From DATKXO01 sp035528995 (GTDB taxonomy: Bacteria; Planctomycetota; Phycisphaerae; UBA1845), in contig DATKXO010000279.1 of NCBI GenBank assembly GCA_035528995.1, positions 1 to 18,216 of the forward strand: 18,216 bases of DNA, given 5' to 3'. Both the position numbers and the translations under genes were made by a program. Below the pieces are notes generated by a model. It did not search any database. It saw nothing but the letters and a program-made list of their open reading frames with translations, and had not been told where the DNA came from. Shown here piece after piece: positions 7,155 through 13,292 of the stretch (the first letter of the stretch is position 1; every line of letters starts with the position of its first letter).

Positions 7155-8002
7155 TTCCAACCCGAGTAGTAGAAATACAGCGCCAGGATCTGGCACGAGT
7201 TGAACAGCCCGTGCCCGATGATCGCGGGCAACAGGGACTTGCGCCAGATCGTGAAAACGGACAAGGCCACTCCAACCGCGAACAGCGGTATCACCACAAC
7301 GGGTTCCTGGTCTCCCATGTGCGGCAAGGCGAACAGCAAGCTCGTCACCGGGACCGCCGCCCACCACGATCGCAGAACCCGCCGAAAACGTGTCAGCAGA
7401 AAGCCGCGAAACACCACCTCTTCGTACACACCGGCCACGATCAGCAGGCTCACCAGCACGGCCGGGTGCAGACGCGGCAGCATCCTGGCGATGGCTTCCG
7501 GGTTGCCGGTGAGCTGGGCGAAGCCCGCCGGCCAAACCAGCTTGATGATCAGCGCGCTCAGCAGAAACGCCAGAAACGCCGAAAGCGCCGCCAACAGCCC
7601 GATCGGCACATCCACCAGCAGACGACCCCGAACCCAGCCGATCGACGCGGCACGCTGACCGCGCCACCTCAGGATCAGCGCCACCACGACGATCCAGGCC
7701 GCCCCCTGAACCGGCAGCAGCGCCACCGTCAGAACCCGCTCGTCAACCTTGCCGTGCAGAAAGTACACGGCGTTGCCCAGCACCACCAGCAGCGCGATGG
7801 CCAGCAGAATCCCAACCAGGAACAGGCCCAGGTCCTGCCACACAGCGCCGCTCCTCGTCCCGGGCAGGTGCATCGCACCCGGCGCTGGTTCGCCGGCTCC
7901 GCCCGGCACGAGCGGACCATCCAACGTCACCGGCCTGGCCACCGGAACGGCGCTCGGCGGCGCTTCCCTGTGCCCTTGCCAGTCATGACCGTCGCTGCTC
8001 AT
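7151..8002 (-). CDS. CPBP family intramembrane metalloprotease (CAAX/Abi type)
   Basis: A 283-residue, multi-pass membrane protein of the Rce1-like family (PF02517), predicted to be a glutamate-type intramembrane protease. The three family motifs are present: EEVVFRG near residue 193, FALPHMGD near 223, and HGLFNS near 264, supplying the Glu-Glu, His and His/Asn catalytic residues. Hydrophobic segments start at about 55 (FLVGILLAIALLVVLGNAVYFL) and continue to the C-terminus, after a cytosolic Pro/Gly-rich N-tail. ATG at 8002 is chosen, with GGGA upstream; a TTG two codons earlier is possible. It is translationally coupled to the GNAT gene that follows. sucD ends 151 bases upstream, so co-transcription with it is possible. 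The substrate is unknown. Confidence 0.9.
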   Translation of the reverse strand: MSSDGHDWQGHREAPPSAVPVARPVTLDGPLVPGGAGEPAPGAMHLPGTRSGAVWQDLGLFLVGILLAIALLVVLGNAVYFLHGKVDERVLTVALLPVQGAAWIVVVALILRWRGQRAASIGWVRGRLLVDVPIGLLAALSAFLAFLLSALIIKLVWPAGFAQLTGNPEAIARMLPRLHPAVLVSLLIVAGVYEEVVFRGFLLTRFRRVLRSWWAAVPVTSLLFALPHMGDQEPVVVIPLFAVGVALSVFTIWRKSLLPAIIGHGLFNSCQILALYFYYSGWK

Positions 8003-8153
8003 GGGCAATCCCGTTCTGCGGGAGGTCCCGACGCACGACGCCCGGCCCGGTCGCCTCTTGAGAGCCTGACCCGGACGGCGGCACGGGCCTCGCGCCCCCT
8101 CAGTCGTCGGCGGATAAGCCGGTCCCGCCCAGGTCTTGCAGGTAGGTTTTCAG

Positions 8154-9041
8154 TCAGCTCAGCAGCTTTGCCAGGGTCTCGCCGATGGCGGCCGGTGAAT
8201 CCGTCACGTCCACGCCCGCCTCACGAAGGGCGGCTACCTTCGAAGCCGCCGTCCCCTCGCCCCCGCTGATGATCGCTCCGGCGTGACCCATCCGCTTGCC
8301 CGGCGGCGCCGTCATCCCGGCGATGAACGCCACCACCGGCTTGCTCACGTGGCGCTCGATGTACTGGGCCGCCGTCTCCTCATCCGATCCGCCGATCTCG
8401 CCGATCAGGATCATCGCGTCCGTGTCCTCGTCCTGCTCGAACAACTCCAGCAGCTCGACGAAGTTCAGCCCCTTGACCGGGTCACCTCCGATGCCGATGC
8501 ACGTCGATTGCGAGATGCCCCGCGTCGTGCACTGCCACACCGCTTCGTAGGTCAGCGTCCCGCTGCGCGAGATCACCCCTACGTTCTTGCTCTTGTCCTG
8601 CGGCGGTCGATGGATGTAGCCCGGCATGATCCCGATCTTGCACTCCCCGGGCGTTATGATCCCGGGGCAGTTCGGCCCCACCATCAGCGTGCCCCGGTCG
8701 TCCAGGTACTTGCGGACCCGCACCATGTCCAGCGCCGGGATGCCCTCCGTGATGGTCACGACCAGCGAAGCGCCGGCCTCGGCCCCCTCCATGATCGCAT
8801 CCGCCGCGAACGCCGGCGGTACGAAAACCAGCGTCACGTCCGCACCCGTCGCCGCGAACGCATCGCGGCAGTTGTTGAACACCGGCAGGCCGTGCTCCGA
8901 TCTCGTCCCGCCCTTGCCCGGTGACACGCCGCCCACGATCTGCGTGCCGTATTCGATACACTGGGCCACGTGGAACGCGCCGGCCTTGCCGGTGATGCCC
9001 TGACAAATGACCTTGGTATCCTTGTCGACCAGAATGCTCAT
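8154..9041 (-). CDS. sucD: succinate-CoA ligase (ADP/GDP-forming) subunit alpha
   Basis: The CoA-binding and phosphohistidine subunit of succinyl-CoA synthetase, which makes ATP or GTP from succinyl-CoA in the TCA cycle as an alpha/beta complex. The 295 residues match the family length. The N-terminal Rossmann-like CoA-binding domain has VICQGITGKAGAFH, with GGVSPGKGG and GPNCPGIITPGECKIGIMP following. The ligase domain has VGVISRSGTLTYE, IGGDPVKG and IGEIGG, and the phosphorylated His lies in GKRMGHAGAIISGG near residue 252. ATG at 9041 is preceded by GGAGGA at 7-12 bases. The beta subunit gene sucC, usually directly upstream, is not in the window; the upstream side is a divergent promoter region. 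Confidence 0.96.
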   Translation of the reverse strand: MSILVDKDTKVICQGITGKAGAFHVAQCIEYGTQIVGGVSPGKGGTRSEHGLPVFNNCRDAFAATGADVTLVFVPPAFAADAIMEGAEAGASLVVTITEGIPALDMVRVRKYLDDRGTLMVGPNCPGIITPGECKIGIMPGYIHRPPQDKSKNVGVISRSGTLTYEAVWQCTTRGISQSTCIGIGGDPVKGLNFVELLELFEQDEDTDAMILIGEIGGSDEETAAQYIERHVSKPVVAFIAGMTAPPGKRMGHAGAIISGGEGTAASKVAALREAGVDVTDSPAAIGETLAKLLS

Positions 9042-9505
9042 CGGTGCTGATCCTCCCTCGGGCGTCCAGGGGCTCCGCGGGCGGGCGGCTGTCGGCCCAC
9101 CGCTGCTGTACAACCCCCGCACCATAGCATGAATCGGGCTCCAAAGCGCCACCCGCACGCCCGCCTCCCAACCGCGGCGCAGCCCCGACCCCCGGTCCTC
9201 GCGTCCGCTACGCCCAGCCCCAGGCTCGTGGACAAGACCGACCGCGCAGCAGCGCCCGCCCGCTTCCGGCCGCCCACGAGGCATCCCCAGACGGGACACG
9301 CTCCTCACGATGGCGGCCCACCCGCCGGCTCGGATCCCCGCCCAACGCCGACGACCTCACATTGACGTTGCGGCGGCGACGGCCTAACCTAGTGCATCTG
9401 TCGGGCATGCGGGATGGATCCCGTTTACCCAGGCGCCGAAAGGCGCGCTCGGATGCGACACACCGCCGCCGATATCGGTGGGATGCGGTGAAGGAGTACG
9501 CGGCC
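9042..9505. other. divergent intergenic region between sucD and the lipoprotein gene
   Basis: No gene is supported here. It must hold promoters for sucD (minus) and the lipoprotein operon (plus). Only the plus-strand promoter at 9362-9390 is convincing. On the minus strand a TATGGT at about 9121-9126 could be a -10 box but lacks a good -35. Confidence 0.5.
9362..9390 (+). promoter_or_regulatory. candidate promoter of the lipoprotein-TPR operon
   Basis: TTGACG (9362-9367) and TAACCT (9385-9390) are 17 bases apart. The -35 box is near consensus; the -10 keeps the first two bases and the final T. The leader would be about 110 bases and contain the inverted repeat CGGGAT/ATCCCG near 9411-9423. 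Confidence 0.45.
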
Positions 9506-9994
9506 ATGACGGCTGGACTGCATCGGAACGGATTCCTCTGGATGGGAGCATTGCTGATCGCCGGACTCGCGACAGGCTGTGATCCGTCGGCCTCGGGAAA
9601 GCACGACGTTCGTCTGATCGCGTCGTCCAGACCCTACGAGCCGGACATCCCCATCCCGGCCGGCTTCAGGCTGATGGACATCGCGTCGGAAGACCGCTCC
9701 ACCGGCGTGTCACGACTGTATTTGCGACACCTCTACACCGGAAAGGCCGACAAGTACGCCGTACGAAACTTCTATCGGGAGCAGATGCCACTGGTCCGCT
9801 GGACCTTGGTCAGTGCCGGGACCGTTCGCGGGGTCTACAGCCTGCGGTTTGAAAAGGGCAACGAGTCGTGCGATATCGAGATCCGCGACGCGGAACAAGG
9901 CTTGCAGCGTCACGTCCAGGTCCAGGTCCTCGTCTCCCAACAACAGCGCGGGGCCGGCACCGCTGATGCCCGGGCCCAAGGAAACAGAAGATGA
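9506..9994 (+). CDS. putative lipoprotein of unknown function
   Basis: A 162-residue protein I cannot assign to a named family. The N-terminus is a lipoprotein signal: basic HR, hydrophobic FLWMGALLIAGLA, then a lipobox-like ATGC with Cys25 as the lipidated residue and Asp at +2, which in enteric bacteria would favour inner-membrane retention. The mature part is a compact alpha/beta-looking domain (PIPAGFRLMDIASED, KADKYAVRNFYREQMPL, GVYSLRFEKGNESCDIEI) resembling small envelope proteins common in planctomycetes. The tail is Gln/Arg-rich. ATG at 9506 is chosen because AAGGAG is 9 bases upstream; upstream codons in frame are Arg-rich and not protein-like. The stop shares ATGA with the next gene, so both are probably made together. 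Confidence 0.8.
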   Translation: MTAGLHRNGFLWMGALLIAGLATGCDPSASGKHDVRLIASSRPYEPDIPIPAGFRLMDIASEDRSTGVSRLYLRHLYTGKADKYAVRNFYREQMPLVRWTLVSAGTVRGVYSLRFEKGNESCDIEIRDAEQGLQRHVQVQVLVSQQQRGAGTADARAQGNRR

Positions 9995-10992
9995 AAGCAG
10001 GTCGAAGACAGGAACTGAAAACCAACGAACTCGCCCAGACCCTCGAGGAGCTGCGCGATTTCTTCCGCAACTACGGCAACTACGTTGTAGGGGCCATCGT
10101 GGTCGTGGGGGCGGCGGTCCTGGTCTGGTTCTATTTGCAGTACACCGCCCGCGAGGGCCTGGCCGACGCCCAGCGACAGGCCCGGGCCTTGCCCTACGAC
10201 ACCGACGCCGATGTCCGCAGCTCCGGCAAGAAACTACAGGAACTCGCCGCCGGCTTCGAGGACGAACTCTTCCTGGTCCAGACCCTCCAGAGTCGGGCCC
10301 TCATGGCCATGAGCCGGGCACGCGTCGCCGAGGACGGAACGCCCGCCCCCGAGTTCCTCGACCTGGCCGCCGAGGCCTACGAGGAGTTGCTCCAACGCGT
10401 CCCGCATCGCACCCTCGAGAAGGGAGCCGCCCTCTTCGGGCTGGCCACCGTCGAGGCCGACCGCTTCGTCCTCGATCGCGATCCGTCCCATAAGGATAAT
10501 GCCCGGCAGTACCTCGAGCGCATCCGCGACGCCGCCGAGTTCAACGGCACCCCTCTCAAGGCCCGGGCACTCGAACAGTTGAACGCCCTCGACGACGTCT
10601 TCGTGATCGTCGCCCTGGCCGCCCCACTGCCGCCGCCCACCGCAACCCCGGTCCCGACCACCCCCGTCTCGCCGCCCGGCACCCCGCCGTTCGTGACGGT
10701 CACACCCGCCACGCCCGGGCAGGCCGACCCAACCGACGCGCAGGTGTCGCCCCGAGTGCACCCCGACGCCCCCAATGCTACGGTTCGTCAGCAAGGCGTC
10801 GAGGTGATTCCCCTCTCCAGAGACGAGGTCCCACCGGAGATCAGGCGGCTTACGCCACGCCCCCCGGAAGAGCCCGAGCCGACCGCCGACCAGTCCGAGG
10901 AAACGACCGTCGACGAGACTGCGGACGCTGCGGACACGCCGGAACAAAGCCCGCCTCCGACCGAGGACGACTCCGAAAACCAGCCGGAGTGA
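9991..10992 (+). CDS. single-pass membrane protein with TPR-like domain (YfgM-like) and Pro-rich tail
   Basis: A 333-residue protein. A basic/acidic cytosolic start (LKTNELAQTLEELRDFFRNYGN) leads into one membrane helix (residues 31-49, YVVGAIVVVGAAVLVWFYL), and then helical repeats to about residue 210 with alternating small and large residues as in TPR-like solenoids (EEFLDLAAEAYEELLQRVP-type pattern). This arrangement matches the PF09976 (YfgM/TPR_21) group, which in proteobacteria works with the SecYEG translocon or BAM; that role is not shown here. Residues about 214-333 are low-complexity, rich in Pro, Thr, Glu and Asp, likely disordered and acidic. It overlaps the lipoprotein gene by 4 bases, suggesting an envelope-related pair. 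A stem-loop follows the stop. Confidence 0.78.
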   Translation: MKAGRRQELKTNELAQTLEELRDFFRNYGNYVVGAIVVVGAAVLVWFYLQYTAREGLADAQRQARALPYDTDADVRSSGKKLQELAAGFEDELFLVQTLQSRALMAMSRARVAEDGTPAPEFLDLAAEAYEELLQRVPHRTLEKGAALFGLATVEADRFVLDRDPSHKDNARQYLERIRDAAEFNGTPLKARALEQLNALDDVFVIVALAAPLPPPTATPVPTTPVSPPGTPPFVTVTPATPGQADPTDAQVSPRVHPDAPNATVRQQGVEVIPLSRDEVPPEIRRLTPRPPEEPEPTADQSEETTVDETADAADTPEQSPPPTEDDSENQPE

Positions 10993-11042
10993 TACCTGTC
11001 CCAGGATGAGTTGGCCGATTCACGAGCCGCGAACTACGAGCC

Positions 11043-11079
11043 GCGGGCGGAACCCGTCCCGACGGAGTCGGGAGCCCGC
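11043..11079 (+). terminator. strong stem-loop after the TPR-like gene, possible terminator
   Basis: TCCCGAC (11057-11063) and GTCGGGA (11067-11073) form a perfect 7-bp stem with a GGA loop, extended by GCGGGC (11043-11048) pairing with GCCCGC (11074-11079). It is 50 bases past the stop at 10992. Only a short CCTTTGT follows, so it may be a Rho-type or processing structure instead of an intrinsic terminator. Confidence 0.4.
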
Positions 11080-11223
11080 GCGGCCTTTGTCACAAGAGAA
11101 ACGCCAACTCGTCGGGTACCCAATCGGCCGAAACGAACGGTAGACGGCGTCACAACGAGAAATCCGCGGACAGGCGATCCAGTGGACCGCCCTCCCGCGG
11201 ATCGAGTTCGACGTGAACCGCTG

Positions 11224-11313
11224 CTAGAAACTCAACGCCTGTTGAAACAGACCGCCTACGATCCCGAAAATGCTGAAGAACAAGGCGAACATTACGGCCA
11301 AAAACGCGCTCAT
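11224..11313 (-). CDS. 29-residue hydrophobic membrane peptide
   Basis: An unlisted small gene that reads MSAFLAVMFALFFSIFGIVG followed by GLFQQALSF and a TAG stop. The product is essentially one membrane helix with no charged residue at all. The ATG at 11313 has AAGGAG 11 bases upstream on the minus strand. Small single-helix proteins like this often regulate or stabilise a larger membrane partner, or act as toxins of type I toxin-antitoxin pairs; nothing here decides between these. It stands alone, pointing away from the structured RNA, 594 bases downstream of that RNA's end. No clear promoter or terminator was found. Confidence rests on the ribosome-binding site and the clean hydrophobic translation. 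Confidence 0.55.
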   Translation of the reverse strand: MSAFLAVMFALFFSIFGIVGGLFQQALSF

Positions 11314-11541
11314 GATTGGTCAATCTCCTTGACGCACCCTCGTCTTTGCCGACCGGCGAGACCGAGCCGCTACCATCGACCGGGCGCAGCCTCGGCCGCC
11401 CCGGCGCACGACCACCGCGCCCGCCGGACGCGATCCCGTCAACTCTTATCGGCCGCCCGGCCCGTTTTGCTGTAGGGCCACCAACAGCCCGAGATCGAAT
11501 TGTATGCTTTGGGCGAGGACTCGCCGTCTGGAGACACGGCC

Positions 11542-11685
11542 ATGACCACAAGGACCCTTCGTGGGGTTCTGCTCGCCGTCGCCGTGCTGACCGTGCTCTT
11601 GCTGCCGGCCTGCACTCTGACCGTCGGGCAGCCCCTCCCACAGGAGGTCGGCCAGGCCATCACCCTGGCAGCAAGCTTGATGTAA
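11542..11685 (+). CDS. 47-residue putative lipoprotein
   Basis: A short gene encoding MTTRTLRGVLLAVAVLTVLL, then LPAC and 23 more residues. The basic start, long hydrophobic stretch and LPAC lipobox (Cys24) form a full lipoprotein signal, leaving a mature peptide of only 24 residues. GGAG lies 8 bases upstream of the ATG. In the small size it resembles entericidin-type peptide lipoproteins, but I see no specific sequence match. Upstream in-frame codons back to 11500 lack a ribosome-binding site. It is isolated between the stem-loop region and the structured RNA, on the opposite strand to the latter. Being short, a chance frame is possible. Confidence 0.55.
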   Translation: MTTRTLRGVLLAVAVLTVLLLPACTLTVGQPLPQEVGQAITLAASLM

Positions 11686-11809
11686 CCCGATCCCTCGGAC
11701 GAGACGGCCGGGCCGGGCACACCAAGCCGTTGGCGTCACCGCCGCCGGCATTGCCACGCTCGGTGGACACGCGGCATCCACCAAATGGCCGCGGACGTCC
11801 TCCATCTGG

Positions 11810-11865
11810 GCCGACCACCCGCCGCAGCGACCCGGTCGCCGACCACCCGCCGCAGTGATCCGGTC
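11810..11865. repeat. 28-base tandem duplication
   Basis: Two adjacent 28-base units (11810-11837 and 11838-11865) share 26 of 28 bases; each begins GCCGACCACCCGCCGCAG. They lie 41 bases beyond the predicted 3' end of the structured RNA and carry no reading frame of note. Confidence 0.85.
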
Positions 11866-11906
11866 ACGGATATGTTCCACAGACTTACCCCGGACGAGAA
11901 GCGCGC

Positions 11907-11930
11907 AAAAAAAGCGGCCAAGAGCGTGGC
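11907..11930 (-). terminator. T-run end of the structured RNA
   Basis: On the minus strand GCCACGCTCTTGGC can form a small local hairpin (GCCA/TGGC, 11930-11917), then CGC and seven T residues (11913-11907). The same bases 11924-11914 form the 11-bp closing helix with the RNA 5' end, so release may depend on the long-range helix rather than on the weak local one. Confidence 0.6.
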
Positions 11931-12982
11931 TTGCTTGCTGTGCCCTTCAGAGTCTTCGGTGCTGACCGTTGGGATCGGACCCGTTACCGCCCCGCCCCAT
12001 CCTCTCGTGGAATCGGCTACTCGCTCGGAGTTCTGCGCCCGGCCGGTACCGCGGCCATCGGTTCCGCGATCCCACTTCGCCTTTTGGCCGTTTCCCAGGC
12101 CCTGTGGTCTTCCCACACCAGGCGCTGACGAACCCGCTTCAAGAACTCGTCAATGACTCGCTTCGAGTTTCGCCTTCCTCCAGAGTCTTCCCCGGTCTCA
12201 CCTAGCCAGCCGCGTCACCGTCGCGACGAAGCCGGCCACTCTCATGGGCTTTGCGTCCCTCCAGCACTTTCAGGGCTCGGGGATCCACTTGACGCGGGTT
12301 TGCCTCGCCCGCTACGGTCCGCCTTCAGGGTTTGGCTACCCTCTTGACGGTTTACTCCCCCCGGACCCGCGCCGGCCTTGTTTCATGCCGGCAGCGCTCC
12401 TGGGATTTCGCCCTTCGGAGCTTTTCCCTTCCGAAAGGTATCCCGGGCGTTTCCGCCCGCGATGAACCCACCTGCCGTTCCGCCTGCCGTTGTTCCCTCG
12501 GGCGAACCCTCAGGCCGGACCGGCAGGGCGCGGCTCCTGGGCTTTGACCCTTTCGGAAGTCCCTCGCCGCCCTCCACGCGGTTAACGCGAGCGCAGCCGG
12601 ATGCTCCCTTGGGCTTTTCTCCCTTCCAGGGCCTGCTGCCGGGCGCCTTGCCTGTGCCTCTACACAGGCTCCTCTCACGTGCTTGGTGGCTGCCGCGGCG
12701 CTAACCGCACCAGCACCCGCACCTCAGAGTATCGCTCGACACCCGACTGGCCCGCCCCCTTCACCCGGACGAACCGGACGTTGGGGCCGGACAGCCCTCT
12801 TAGGGTTTCCGCACCGTTTCGGACCTGGCGTTCAAGCCGGTGGCGACCCGGGCTATGGGTTCACCTCGCAGACGGACCCCCGTTACCGAGGACCCTTGAC
12901 TGCTCTTTGGGCTACCTGCCCGACTTTGCCGGAGCCGACAGGACCGAAGTGTGGTGCCAAGCAAACGCGACCTCTTGGCCAC
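11907..12982 (-). ncRNA. large structured non-coding RNA, about 1.08 kb, class not recognised
   Basis: No reading frame here is protein-like, but stems are dense. The first 11 bases (12982-12972, GTGGCCAAGAG) pair with CTCTTGGCCGC (11924-11914), which is followed at once by T7, so the ends close the molecule. Further stems, in transcript order: CCTCG/CGAGG (12891-12864), GGTGCTG/CAGCCACC with inner GCGG/CCGC (12717-12685), GCCTGTG/CACAGGC (12669-12650), CCTGCCG/CGGCAGG (12527-12483), CGGGCG-GAAA-CGCCCG (12459-12444), a three-way junction closed by GGAT/ATCC (12443-12403), GCCGGC/GCCGGC (12392-12371), AGGGT/ACCCT (12342-12327), GCGGG/CCCGC (12312-12294), ACTCG/CGAGT (12168-12156), TGACGA/TCGTCA (12152-12126), TGTGG/CCACA (12117-12103) and GTGGGATCG/CGATTCCAC (12075-12007). 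GNRA loops fall on the minus strand, fixing the direction. Size and closing helix recall OLE, GOLLD or ROOL RNAs, but I recognise none of these. Confidence 0.78.
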
Positions 12983-12988
12983 GGATGA

Positions 12989-13016
12989 AATATACTCGAC
13001 GTTTCGGCCGAAGCAA
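12989..13016 (-). promoter_or_regulatory. promoter of the structured RNA with overlapping dyad
   Basis: On the minus strand TTGCTT (13011-13016) and TATATT (12989-12994) are 16 bases apart. Six bases after the -10 box comes G12982, the first base of the RNA closing helix, an ideal start site. The spacer contains the perfect palindrome TTCGGCCGAA (13003-13012), and the -35 box is within CGAAGC/GCTTCG (13009-13023); either could be a regulator site. Confidence 0.65.
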
Positions 13017-13023
13017 GGCTTCG

Positions 13024-13292
13024 ATGGCCGCCGGCCAAAACTCACAGGCGTTCTTTTCGAGGTTACGAGCGCCGCGCCACGCGCAAAGCCCGGCCCGGCC
13101 GGAACGTCCACGCCTTCAGTGAACCGTAAAGTTTTTGACGAAAACCCGCGTTTTTTTTCGGCGCGACTCGCGAACCGGACCGGACCCGACCGCTACGTAC
13201 GTCCAGCAATGTCGACCGGCTCGCGCGTGTGCCGAGTCAGTCGTCCTGGCGAGGCGGGTCGGCGCCGGCGCACGGGAGCCAGCGACAAGAGG
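13024..13292. other. gap upstream of the structured RNA promoter
   Basis: No gene is seen between the RNA promoter and the DUF1573-type gene. It contains a near-palindromic AT patch, CGAAAA...TTTTCG with an 8-T run (13139-13160), and CCAGCGA/TCGCTGG (13279-13302) across the stop codon of the DUF1573-type gene, which may help end its transcript. Confidence 0.4.

Noticed and set aside
7155..7667. Long N-terminal extension of the GNAT protein
   Set aside because: It overlaps the CPBP gene in another frame, and the GTG at 7154 gives a complete GNAT domain and a coupled start.
12230..12310. A complete c-di-GMP-I riboswitch
   Set aside because: Two core words match, but the P1 strand, tetraloop receptor and spacing do not, and there is no downstream gene it could control.
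12153..12704. Several plus-strand frames across the structured RNA (for example 12244-12465, 12378-12704)
   Set aside because: No ribosome-binding sites, each frame ends within 60-110 residues and the similarity-like peptides jump frames; the opposite strand has dense stems with GNRA loops.
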